A program made the position numbers and the translations under genes. A stretch of 64,000 nucleotides of DNA from Planctomycetales bacterium (GTDB taxonomy: Bacteria; Planctomycetota; Planctomycetia; Planctomycetales; Planctomycetaceae). The DNA lies in contig JAPLOA010000054.1 in assembly GCA_026400835.1 (NCBI GenBank), positions 98,788-162,787 on the forward strand. The letters are read 5' to 3'. The notes under the pieces were generated by a model, which was not told the DNA's origin, searched no databases, and saw only the letters and a list, made by a program, of their open reading frames with translations. This document shows positions 1 through 8,078 of the stretch, piece by piece (the first letter of the stretch is position 1; every line of letters starts with the position of its first letter).

Positions 1-71
1 GCTGCAAGGTCAAGGATGGTGACGAGGCGGAGAAATCGTTGTCGCCGAACAGTGCTGTGAAGACACAGACT

Positions 72-1358
72 TCATCCTCGGCTCAACTCCAGCCCCGTCA
101 ACGTCCCCGTACTTGTACCGAACTTGTCGGCTTCGATGCCGAGTCCCTGGAGCATATTGACAAACAAATTGCACAATGGCGGAGGGCTGTTGGCATCGAA
201 GGCCAGGTGCTGGCCGTGTTGGAAGCCACCCCCAGCAACCAGAACAGGGAGATTCTTCGTCGAGTGACTGCTGCCGTCGCCCAGGTTGCTGCCAAGGAAG
301 ACCGTCGTGCGATCGAGCAGACTGCTACTGCCTTCCTGCGATTGCCTGAGCTTGGCGAGCAGGTCGCGCACGGTCTTCATCGTTTCCAGTTCGACGATTT
401 TAAGTTGCTCGAGTTTGCTCGGATCCTTGCCGTGGTGGGAGAGGTCGTGATGACCGAGCGACACACCTTTGATCGGTGGAGCAAAGCTGGAACCGGCAAG
501 CATAATTGTGATCAGCCTGGTCGAGTCGGTTTGGATCGCCAGGTGGCTAAGATCGAAGAGCAGTCGCGTGCGGCCGATGAGGTCGGCGGCGTTGGGAATG
601 TCTTTGGGGGGCTCGACAGTCACCTTAGGCTTCGGTTTCTTCGCCCAACTTTCATCAATGACCATGCGCTGCTCAAGTGCGCGAACGCTGGAAAGGTATT
701 CATCCAGTTTGTCGCGGTCTTCGCTGCCGAGGTCCGAACGCAACGAATTGGCTTGATCACTGACGTCATCCAGAATGCTGCGCCCGTCTTCGAGACGACG
801 AATCTGCTCCTGCACATCTTCCGCCTTGCCTTCAAGGAACAAGCGGGCGAAGACTCTGGACGGTGAATTGTCGGCGGCGATCAATGCGCCGCTGCGAGTC
901 CACGACAGGCCGCCGGAACCTTCACCGGATAAGGCAAGGCTGGAGAAACGCGTCCGGGTGCCGATGTGATCTGCGGCAAATTGGTCGAGCGAGATCGTAT
1001 TGCGGAAGCCCGGTCGCCCTGCACCCGGCGCTCCTGTAAGAAAGCTGGCCGAGGCTTGATGCGCAAAGCTCGACCCCATGCCTGCATGTGCTAACCCTGA
1101 GATGACGGTAAACTCATCGCGGTAATCCTTCAGAATGTCCAGGTAAGGAGAGAGTTCGTAATCCTTACCCGACTGCGTTGGGAAGAAATTGTCGGGATGC
1201 AATCCGAGTGGTGCACAGATGCAGATCATCCGACGTGGCGGTTGCCTGTCGCTGGAAGCTCCGGAAGCCCCCGTCGTGTCATCAGCGAAGGCATTGAGCC
1301 ACGGGAGTGCAAGCGAGATTCCCGTGGCGCGAATGAAGGTACGGCGGCGGATGTTCAT
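72..1358 (-). CDS. DUF1552 family secreted protein (Tat signal)
   Basis: A 428-residue protein of the DUF1552 family, which in planctomycetes is encoded beside DUF1592 cytochrome-type proteins; the biochemical role of the family is not established. The N-terminus has a twin-arginine signal (R-R-R-T-F-I-R followed by a hydrophobic stretch ending near N-A-F-A), so export in folded form is predicted. I chose the ATG at 1358 because it puts the RR motif at residues 4-6; a GTG at 1376 would add six residues. It lies 24 bases after the stop of the DUF1592 gene, in the same direction, so the two are very likely co-transcribed. Conserved-looking segments include a histidine-rich stretch (L-G-H-H-D-L-S-H-H) in the second half and G-S-N-L-G-D-G-S near the C-terminus. 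Family call is firm; function is inferred only from pairing with the cytochrome-like partner. Confidence 0.85.
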   Translation of the reverse strand: MNIRRRTFIRATGISLALPWLNAFADDTTGASGASSDRQPPRRMICICAPLGLHPDNFFPTQSGKDYELSPYLDILKDYRDEFTVISGLAHAGMGSSFAHQASASFLTGAPGAGRPGFRNTISLDQFAADHIGTRTRFSSLALSGEGSGGLSWTRSGALIAADNSPSRVFARLFLEGKAEDVQEQIRRLEDGRSILDDVSDQANSLRSDLGSEDRDKLDEYLSSVRALEQRMVIDESWAKKPKPKVTVEPPKDIPNAADLIGRTRLLFDLSHLAIQTDSTRLITIMLAGSSFAPPIKGVSLGHHDLSHHGKDPSKLEQLKIVELETMKTVRDLLAKLRQSQEGSSSLLDRTTVFLGSNLGDGSSHSTKNLPVLVAGGGFQHGQHLAFDANSPPPLCNLFVNMLQGLGIEADKFGTSTGTLTGLELSRG

Positions 1359-1382
1359 GGTTGAGCTCGGTTTCACTAAAGA

Positions 1383-3866
1383 CTACTTGCTTTGAAACAG
1401 GGGACTCTGCACGATCTCGTGGATTAACGCTTTGAATCCATAATTCTTTTCCCGGAGACGATTAACGATGGTTTCGATCTGCGGCTTGTCGGCATGAGTC
1501 GGTGCTGCCCCGGTACTGTAAGCGAGCAGCTTTTCAGTCAGGTTGCGGGCAAGTTGGTCTTTGTCTTCGAGCATGAGTTGCTTGTACTCGTCGATATCAC
1601 GAAAACGTCGTCCATCAGGCAGAAGATCGCCGGGATCCACGGCGGGACCATTCCAGTATCGCACTCGACGGCCGTTGACTTCTCTCGGCTCTCCGGTGGC
1701 ACGGTAATGATCACGCCAGCCACCAATAACGTCAAAGCTTTCGAGCGCGAAGCCGGGTGGATCGATCTTGCAATGACAACTTGCGCAGCTTTCGACATCG
1801 CGATGCCTGGCGAGTTGCTCACGAATTGTTGTGGCACCGCGAATGTCGGGCTCAATGGCTTCCACATCCAACGGCGGCTTGGGTGGCGGTGTGCCGAGGA
1901 TGCGTTCCAGTACCCAGGAACCGCGAATGATGGGCGAGGTTGTGGTGCCGTTCGCGGTGACTTTCAACACGCTGCCCATTGTGAGCAGTCCACCGCGGTG
2001 ACTGTCGCTCGGCAACGTCACCTTGCGCATTTCCATTCCGTCGATCCCGGGAATGCCATAGTGTTTCGCCAGGCGCGCGTTCAGGAAAGTAAAATCCGAA
2101 CTTACGAAGTGAGTCAGCGGCAGGTCGTTCCTGAGCACTTCGTCAAAGAACATTGAAGTCTCTTTGAGCATCGATGTCTTCAGGATGTCATCATACTCGG
2201 GGTAGAGTGTACCATCGGGTAACGTCGCGTCGATGGCGCGGAGGCTGAGCCATTGACCGGTGAAGTTCGTGTTAAATGCCCGGGCCTTTGGATCACGGAG
2301 CAATCGCTCGACCTGTTCACTAAGCACATCTTGCTCATGAAGTTTGTTCTTTGCGGCGAGTTGAAAAAGCTCCTCATCGGGCATTGAACTCCACAGGAAA
2401 TACGACAGCCGACTGGCCAGCGCAAAGTCATTGAGCCTGGGCGTTTGTTCGCGAAGAAAAAGAAAATCGGGCGAAACCAAAATGCCCTTGAGACCGACTC
2501 GCATCGCCTGCTCAAAGCTATAGTTTTGGTCCAGCTTTGACTTCACACGCGCAAGGAACGGCTTAATATCCTCGTCGCTGACCTGACGACGAAATGCACG
2601 ACGCGCGAATTCGCGAAGAATTCGTTCCGCGTCCACCATCGGCTGCTGCGAGACGACTTCGAACCGCTCCGGCGAAATGCGAGTCTGCTTCAGATCGCCA
2701 AAGATCGCTTTGTGACCTGGCGGTGGCCAGGACTCAAGAAGGGGACCTTCCACATCGACCCATTGAATCACAAGGCCAGGACCGGTGTACTTGTCGGCAC
2801 CGATTTTTTCAACAGCAGGCGGCAGCGCAGGCAGACCTTCGGCAAGGATGCGGATTCGGTTCTCCGGTTCGAGTTGCTCGGTGAATTCGACCACGGTCGG
2901 TGTATCGGCGGGTACCGCGAAGTAGTCGATGAGTCGCTCTTCGGTCACTTCTTTGAGTGTGCCCGCGGTGACGCGAAATGTGATTGGTTTGCCTTCGCTT
3001 TGGAAACCATAGCCGGAGATGCGAAAGCGATATCTGCCGCGCACGTGGCTGCGGAAGTTCCACATGGTCACGCGGATGTTCGCAGACTCCCAGGTCGCGA
3101 AGATGGCGACGCCATCATCAGTATGTCGGTAAACACTTCCCGTGGCTTTGACGGTTTTCTCTTCTCGGATGTCGAAACGCTTCTTCTGGATCCACGGCTC
3201 TGGCTCGTTCGCAATGGCCTCGTCGAGTACTCGATCCGCGGCATCGAGATAGTTGCGCATCAAAAACGAAGATGTGTGCAAGAGCTCAGCGTTGTTATCG
3301 AAACCGTTGGTCGAAGTATCCAGCGGCAGCAAGTCCGTCAAATCCACCTCGACACCAAGCAAGTCTCGCACCGTGTTCGCATACTCTGCTCGATTCAGCC
3401 GCCGCATCACCACGCGACCCTCTGTTTCCCTGCGGGCGATTTCTGCTTTTCCGGCTTGTGTGCTGATCCAGTCCATGACGCTTTGCACGTCCTTCACTGG
3501 CGGACGCGGCTCATCCCTGGGCGGCATGGTGCCTTCTTTGAGCTGCTCCAAAACCGTCAGCCACCTCTCGCGGTTCTGTTTGTCATTGAAATCATCCGTC
3601 AGACTCGTGAGAGTGAAGTCACCTTCTGCTTTCGCCCCCGAGTGACACTTTTCGCAGTGCTGGGTGAACAACTGCCTGGCTGAAACCTCTTCCTGAGCAG
3701 CCGTGATGTTCGATGAGACACATGCCAGGATTGCGCAGACAATTCGCATGCACATCGATCGCGCAGCGACCCGTGTCCAGAGTGCCGAGTAAGATGCTGA
3801 AGCTGGCATTGTGAGCGATTCCGTGATGACATCGGAAAGGGAACTAAATCGCGAAGTAGACATCAT
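1383..3866 (-). CDS. DUF1592/DUF1588/DUF1585-type secreted cytochrome protein
   Basis: An 827-residue planctomycete protein with the usual module order: an N-terminal cytochrome-type haem site (C-E-K-C-H), a DUF1587-like segment (R-R-L-N-R-A-E-Y-A-N-T-V-R-D-L-L-G), a beta-rich middle part, DUF1595 (F-A-R-R-A-F-R-R), DUF1592 (G-I-L-V-S-P-D-F-L-F), DUF1588 with a second cysteine site (C-A-S-C-H, followed by K-I-D-P-P-G-F-A-L-E-S-F-D), and C-terminal DUF1585 ending Q-S-P-L-F-Q-S-K. The first site fits covalent haem c binding outside the cytoplasm. The start is unsure: a hydrophobic stretch beginning near residue 38-40 (M-C-M-R-I-V-C-A-I-L-A) suggests a downstream ATG at about 3755 or 3749. It is followed by the DUF1552 gene. 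A role in extracytoplasmic electron transfer is inferred, not demonstrated for the family. Confidence 0.87.
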   Translation of the reverse strand: MMSTSRFSSLSDVITESLTMPASASYSALWTRVAARSMCMRIVCAILACVSSNITAAQEEVSARQLFTQHCEKCHSGAKAEGDFTLTSLTDDFNDKQNRERWLTVLEQLKEGTMPPRDEPRPPVKDVQSVMDWISTQAGKAEIARRETEGRVVMRRLNRAEYANTVRDLLGVEVDLTDLLPLDTSTNGFDNNAELLHTSSFLMRNYLDAADRVLDEAIANEPEPWIQKKRFDIREEKTVKATGSVYRHTDDGVAIFATWESANIRVTMWNFRSHVRGRYRFRISGYGFQSEGKPITFRVTAGTLKEVTEERLIDYFAVPADTPTVVEFTEQLEPENRIRILAEGLPALPPAVEKIGADKYTGPGLVIQWVDVEGPLLESWPPPGHKAIFGDLKQTRISPERFEVVSQQPMVDAERILREFARRAFRRQVSDEDIKPFLARVKSKLDQNYSFEQAMRVGLKGILVSPDFLFLREQTPRLNDFALASRLSYFLWSSMPDEELFQLAAKNKLHEQDVLSEQVERLLRDPKARAFNTNFTGQWLSLRAIDATLPDGTLYPEYDDILKTSMLKETSMFFDEVLRNDLPLTHFVSSDFTFLNARLAKHYGIPGIDGMEMRKVTLPSDSHRGGLLTMGSVLKVTANGTTTSPIIRGSWVLERILGTPPPKPPLDVEAIEPDIRGATTIREQLARHRDVESCASCHCKIDPPGFALESFDVIGGWRDHYRATGEPREVNGRRVRYWNGPAVDPGDLLPDGRRFRDIDEYKQLMLEDKDQLARNLTEKLLAYSTGAAPTHADKPQIETIVNRLREKNYGFKALIHEIVQSPLFQSK

Positions 3867-3914
3867 GGACTGGAATGATGGGCAATTCCGGGTCGGCGGT
3901 TTTGTTAACGGCCA

Positions 3915-4655
3915 CTATTGGCGTTTGTCTGCGTTCTGCTTGAGCTCCTGAAGTTCGGCTCTCAAACGCTCGTTCTCTTTTTTCAGCTTCGCGACAAGAT
4001 CGGGATCACCGGCTTCATGGTGTTTAGAGTCTGCGTGCATCTCGGCTGACAAACGTAGTTTGGCGGCATGCACATCACGCTCGATGTCTTCAGCCTTCGT
4101 CATGAGTTTGTGAGCGAGATCATGCTCCTCGGCTAACTTGAGGTGTTCCGCTGCAACTCGCAGGTGATGCAAACGTTGACCTGCCCTTTCTAGCTTTTCG
4201 ATTTGAGCTCGGAATTCTGGCCGATGTTCGCCTTTCTCAGCATGTTGGGAATGAATTTTATGAAGTTCTCGTTCGATGTCGGCGATTTCTCCACGAACTT
4301 TCAACAGGTCCGACTCAGCCGCTTGTTCCTCACGCATCGTTCGCTCTTTGTTCAGCAAATCCTGCAGCCGGTCCTTGAGATTCGTTGTTTCTTTGTCGAT
4401 GCCAAAGCCAACTTCCTTTTCTGGCCTCCCGTTGGATTTCGCTTCGAGTCGTTCAGCCATTTCCAGCAGTTTTGAGGATTCCTTTTCGATCTCGTGGGCT
4501 TCATCCTTGTTGCCTTGTTCGGCCAGCAGTGCAGCTTTGGTTTGCATCGCTTTCGCCCGTTCCCTTAACTCGTCGATGTCAGATGCGAAGAGTGCTCCGC
4601 CGCTGCTGCCAAGCAAGAGTCCAAGAATCGCTTTCGAAAATGCTGTGAACTTCAT
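3915..4655 (-). CDS. secreted coiled-coil protein
   Basis: I do not recognise a named family. From the ATG at 4655 the product is 246 residues with a signal peptide (M-K-F-T-A-F-S-K-A-I-L-G-L-L-L then small residues ending at L-F-A-S), followed by an almost wholly helical, charge-rich body with heptad-like leucines (E-I-E-K-E-S-S-K-L-L-E-M-A-E-R-L-E and K-L-K-K-E-N-E-R-L-R-A-E-L near the end). The open frame extends to 4916, but the upstream part lacks signal-like features, so I rejected it. The body resembles other planctomycete secreted coiled-coil proteins that probably form oligomers or spacers in the envelope. It sits between the DUF1592 gene (49 bases downstream) and the double esterase gene, in the same direction, with a 331-base gap upstream, so it may have its own promoter. 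Confidence 0.7.
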   Translation of the reverse strand: MKFTAFSKAILGLLLGSSGGALFASDIDELRERAKAMQTKAALLAEQGNKDEAHEIEKESSKLLEMAERLEAKSNGRPEKEVGFGIDKETTNLKDRLQDLLNKERTMREEQAAESDLLKVRGEIADIERELHKIHSQHAEKGEHRPEFRAQIEKLERAGQRLHHLRVAAEHLKLAEEHDLAHKLMTKAEDIERDVHAAKLRLSAEMHADSKHHEAGDPDLVAKLKKENERLRAELQELKQNADKRQ

Positions 4656-4986
4656 TTGTTTGTCTTTCTGTTCAATTTTTGGAGGATGGAAGGAACAAAA
4701 CCGTGGGCGCAGCGTTGAGCGGAAATCAACGGTCTGAAGTCGTATTGGGATTCGGCCGAATTCCATTCGCACGGGATTTCCGGCGAAATTCACGAGGACA
4801 GATATCGCACGCCAGTACTGAGAGACACTGTAACGTCTCAAACAACGTTTGTGAAAAAGTCTGATGTAAAAAGTCTGCTGCACTTCGGGCGTCCAGAGTC
4901 TTCCCATTCGGTGCACTTTGGCTCGGCGGGCTCCAGCACGAAGGTCAGGAAAAGGATTTTGAGTTCATGGCTTGATGATTCCAGAT
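4656..4986. other. intergenic spacer in the large cluster
   Basis: 331 bases between the stop of the double esterase gene and the start of the coiled-coil gene. No convincing reading frame, repeat or strong terminator hairpin was seen. Its length, against the overlaps and tiny gaps elsewhere in the cluster, makes it the likeliest place for an internal promoter. Confidence 0.4.
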
Positions 4987-6813
4987 TCAGGGATTGCGTT
5001 GAATATCCTCGGGCCGGGCACTGTTCGGCAACCGCTGTTTGTCTTTGAAGAACGCCCAGACTCGCTCTGCGCCGGAAAATGACGCGATCGGCGCATTTCC
5101 TTCTCGGCGAGCTCGGGAGCCGGGCCAGCCGTGCCCTCCTTCTGAGTCTTCCAAGAAGATCGTCGTCGCTCCGTTGGGTGTGGCCTCATACGTGGCTGTA
5201 GTGACCGTCCCCGTCGTTTCGATCGCAGGATGCGGATCGGATTTATTCACGTCTACCCAGAACGCAACCACGTCCTTCAGGGGCTTGTATGGCGCATCCT
5301 GAGCGCGGCGCACGATCGGATTTCGGCTCATGCCGCCCTCGATCGGCACTTCTTCGTCCTTCGCCCCGTTGATAATGAGGACCGGCAACGGAACTGTCGG
5401 CCTCGTGTCGAACGTGAACATGGAGGCCACGACGGGAGCGATCGCTGCAAGGCGCTCGGGGCGTGTCACGGCGTAGACGAACGTCATCATCCCGCCATTG
5501 GATCCACCAGTCATGGAGATTCGCGTCGGATCGGCACCATGGTCGTTCACGAGCGTGTCGATCAGCGTATCGAAGTAGGCGATGTCATCGGCGTCTTGTA
5601 CCATCCGACGCATGAGAAATCCTGTGTTCCAGGCATGGCGATCATTACCGAAGTCTGTTCCTTCAGCGTAGACCACCATGAAGCCGCTTTCCCTCGCGAC
5701 GGCGTCAAAGCCCGAGTTGGCCCGCATGACTTCGGCGCTGCCCATTCCGCCGTGGAGTACGATCACCGCAGGTCGTTTGGCCGGATCTGAGGAGGAGTTG
5801 ACGACGACGGCCCGACGATCCTGCTCCCTGATCTTCAATGAAACGATAACGTCAGGTTTTGCGGCCGTGGGCTTGATGCTAGCTTCGTCACCAAACGCCT
5901 CGCGATAGAACGTCCAATTGGAGTCACCCAGGGCTTCGAGCGTCTTCATGGGGTTATGGTCCACTCCCGGCAGCACTGTCCATGTGTGTGGGATCCTGAG
6001 GCTTTCAAGATGCTCATGAAAGTCACGGTTCGGGCCGAAGGTTTCGTCCTGATCGCCGCACACCTGCCGAACGAGCGAGTCCCTGATAATAGCGTCCGCA
6101 TTTTGCTCGGCGAGTCGCCGTGGACTGACGCTCTTGAAATACTCCTGATCGCCTCCGTAAACCTGCTGCAAAACTTCTGCGGCTCGTTTCCTGCCAGCTC
6201 GCGGGGCCTGGATGAGTTCAGCTTGCAGCGGACCGCCGCCCATGATTGACACCGCACGGAACAGATCGGTGTATTTGAATCCCAATCTTGCGGCACCGTA
6301 ACCGCCCATGCTGTATCCATCGAGCAATCTGCCTTCACGTGTCGCAATGGTGCTATACGTTGCATCGATATGGGGCACGAGTTCTTTGACGATGATGGTT
6401 TCCATCGGCACCGATCCGTCCTTCCAATCGACGTACATGCCTTCGACAAGTCCATTAACGAAAACCACAAAACACGGCAGAGTTTTGCCTGCTTCGATGG
6501 CGGCGTCAAAGTGAGCGGCGACTTTTGCTAACCCAGCAACTCCACCACCAGATCCATGCAGCCAATAGACGACGGGGAATCGCCGTTGTGGTTCGCGATC
6601 GTAGGCTGCTGGCGTGTAGAGATGGTAACTGACTTTGCCTTTGGCGGCAGCGCTGTCGAACGTATGAAATGTGATATGCGGAGCTTTCACTTCAGGCGTG
6701 ACCCAGTCTAGTCCCGAATGCGATTCAACTTGCGGTGCTGTTGGCTGCGCCACGGTGGGCGTAAGCAGGAGCAGGAGAAAAAACAAGGCTACTGCTCGAG
6801 TTGCGTATTTCAT
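4987..6813 (-). CDS. secreted double-domain esterase (esterase D-like plus PHB-depolymerase-like)
   Basis: The ATG at 6813 gives a 608-residue protein with a clear signal peptide (M-K-Y-A-T-R-A-V-A-L-F-F-L-L-L-L-L). It contains two complete alpha/beta hydrolase domains. The first (about 45-320) is like S-formylglutathione hydrolase/putative esterases, with an oxyanion H-G-S-G-G-G, nucleophile elbow G-Y-S-M-G-G (Ser 168) and a distal D-H-N. The second (about 330-600) is like LpqC/poly(3-hydroxybutyrate) depolymerase esterases, with H-G-G-M-G, nucleophile elbow G-G-S-N-G-G near residue 437 and the family's C-terminal G-G-H-G-W-P-G. Both catalytic sets look intact. Its start overlaps the stop of the upstream PHB-depolymerase-like gene by four bases (ATGA), implying translational coupling. 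Likely substrates are ester bonds in exported or environmental polymers; the exact substrate cannot be read from the sequence. Confidence 0.85.
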   Translation of the reverse strand: MKYATRAVALFFLLLLLTPTVAQPTAPQVESHSGLDWVTPEVKAPHITFHTFDSAAAKGKVSYHLYTPAAYDREPQRRFPVVYWLHGSGGGVAGLAKVAAHFDAAIEAGKTLPCFVVFVNGLVEGMYVDWKDGSVPMETIIVKELVPHIDATYSTIATREGRLLDGYSMGGYGAARLGFKYTDLFRAVSIMGGGPLQAELIQAPRAGRKRAAEVLQQVYGGDQEYFKSVSPRRLAEQNADAIIRDSLVRQVCGDQDETFGPNRDFHEHLESLRIPHTWTVLPGVDHNPMKTLEALGDSNWTFYREAFGDEASIKPTAAKPDVIVSLKIREQDRRAVVVNSSSDPAKRPAVIVLHGGMGSAEVMRANSGFDAVARESGFMVVYAEGTDFGNDRHAWNTGFLMRRMVQDADDIAYFDTLIDTLVNDHGADPTRISMTGGSNGGMMTFVYAVTRPERLAAIAPVVASMFTFDTRPTVPLPVLIINGAKDEEVPIEGGMSRNPIVRRAQDAPYKPLKDVVAFWVDVNKSDPHPAIETTGTVTTATYEATPNGATTIFLEDSEGGHGWPGSRARREGNAPIASFSGAERVWAFFKDKQRLPNSARPEDIQRNP

Positions 6814-7856
6814 TGCCTGGTTTCCTGCTTCGTTGCGTTGATCGTCGGACGCGGATGTTTCTGGAAAAATTCCCACATCAGGTCGTTTGCGGAAATATCC
6901 ATGGTCGACTCGCCGAGACTCGACACGATCGGCTTCTGCCCTGGCCACGTGTGTCCACCACCTTCGATTTCGATAAGGACCACCTCGCTGTCTTCGCGGC
7001 CGCCGCTCCATGTCTTGCGGTTGACCTTCATGCCGTCGTCGGCCTTGTCCGGCAAGGGGGTGATTTCGGGGTCGTTCATGCAGCCATTTGCCTGCACCCA
7101 TCTTTGAATCGTGTGATCCACCGATCGGAATTTCGTGATTCCATTTCGGCCGAGGAATCCCTTTCCGAAGCCACCCTTGAATGGGGCGAACTCGTCCTTT
7201 GTGCCATGAAAGTGCATCACCGGCACCGGCCGTTTGTTGCGGGGAGCCTCCATCATCAGCGGGCCGCCGACTGGGGCGATGGCGGCGATGCGATCAGAAA
7301 GTTCCGAAGCGACGTAATGCGACATGATGGCACCATTCGAGAGCCCGGTCGCGAAGACACGATCTGCATCGACATTGGTCACCCTCGCGAGATCATCCAG
7401 CAATTCGCGAGTGAAGCCCACATCGTCAATGTTGTTTTGCATCGCGTAGCCGCAACATTCGCCACCGTTGAATGTGAGCAAAGTGTTGGCCAGCTTGCCG
7501 GTGCCATACGGATAAACAACAATGAAACCCGCTTCGTCCGCCTTGGCGTTCATTCCGGTCAGTCGGATCATGCTCTCGGGATTCCCTCCGCCGCCATGAT
7601 AGACCACAACTACAGGCGCAGCCTTGCTCGCGTTGTATTTCTTCGGAATGTAGATGCGATACCGTCGTTCCAGATCACCGACAAGCAACGTCCGCGTGTG
7701 ATCTCCAGCGCTGAGCTTGCCATCGCCGTTCTTGTCGCCGCGATAAGAGTTCTCAATTAGCTTTTCTTTTTGCTGTGCTTGCACGAACAGCCCAAGGGTC
7801 AAACAGGCGCAAGCCACCATCGGAACGAACAGCGATACGATCATTATTCTCGTCAT
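6810..7856 (-). CDS. secreted PHB-depolymerase/LpqC-like esterase with EF-hand loop
   Basis: A 348-residue secreted esterase of the LpqC/poly(3-hydroxybutyrate) depolymerase group. It has a signal peptide over the first 28 residues, then one EF-hand-like loop (D-K-N-G-D-G-K-L at about 41-48), then an alpha/beta hydrolase domain with H-G-G-G-G-N, the nucleophile elbow G-L-S-N-G-A (Ser 173), and a C-terminal G-G-G-H-T-W-P-G that supplies the catalytic histidine. The family cleaves polyester or feruloyl/acetyl esters; the substrate here is unknown. A ribosome binding site A-A-G-G-G-A-G lies just before the ATG. It follows the EF-hand peptide gene by 12 bases and overlaps the next esterase gene by four bases, so it is inside a tightly coupled group. 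The second domain of that next gene is related to this protein, suggesting duplication. Confidence 0.87.
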   Translation of the reverse strand: MTRIMIVSLFVPMVACACLTLGLFVQAQQKEKLIENSYRGDKNGDGKLSAGDHTRTLLVGDLERRYRIYIPKKYNASKAAPVVVVYHGGGGNPESMIRLTGMNAKADEAGFIVVYPYGTGKLANTLLTFNGGECCGYAMQNNIDDVGFTRELLDDLARVTNVDADRVFATGLSNGAIMSHYVASELSDRIAAIAPVGGPLMMEAPRNKRPVPVMHFHGTKDEFAPFKGGFGKGFLGRNGITKFRSVDHTIQRWVQANGCMNDPEITPLPDKADDGMKVNRKTWSGGREDSEVVLIEIEGGGHTWPGQKPIVSSLGESTMDISANDLMWEFFQKHPRPTINATKQETRQ

Positions 7857-7868
7857 GGATTCACTCCC

Positions 7869-8078
7869 TTAACCATCCTTGTCCGCGTCCACGGCATAAA
7901 ACCATCGCGGCTTGCCAGCCTCTTCTCGCGATACTTTCCCGTTCGCGTCTTTATCGAGCTGTCGAAAGAGGTCGCCGACAGACTGGAAGGTCAGCGTCGT
8001 CTGAGCCGTCAGACTAGAGGCGGTTAAAACGGATACGACGATCAGTAATGCGATTGAGATAACAGACATTTTCATCAT
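7869..8078 (-). CDS. short secreted EF-hand protein, second EF-hand cut short
   Basis: A 69-residue product from the ATG at 8078, which overlaps the stop of the serine hydrolase gene as ATGA; an ATG at 8075 is an equal alternative. It has a hydrophobic signal peptide (M-S-V-I-S-I-A-L-L-I-V-V-S-V-L) ending near T-A-Q, then one complete EF-hand loop (D-K-D-A-N-G-K-V-S-R-E-E) and a second that stops at D-A-D-K-D-G. In the sulfatase of the same cluster the matching loop continues D-G-F-A-T-L-E-E. The stop comes 12 bases before the next gene. It may be a small calcium-binding peptide in its own right, or the residue of a longer enzyme tail whose end was lost. Secretion is likely; function unknown. 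Confidence 0.6.
   Translation of the reverse strand: MMKMSVISIALLIVVSVLTASSLTAQTTLTFQSVGDLFRQLDKDANGKVSREEAGKPRWFYAVDADKDG

Noticed and set aside
39..866. Long plus-strand open frame opposite the DUF1552 gene
   Set aside because: It is a shadow of the minus-strand gene; it has no family signs and no ribosome site.
2712..3683. Plus-strand open frame of 323 codons inside the DUF1592 gene
   Set aside because: It is antisense to a protein with clear cytochrome and DUF motifs; composition shows it is a mirror frame.
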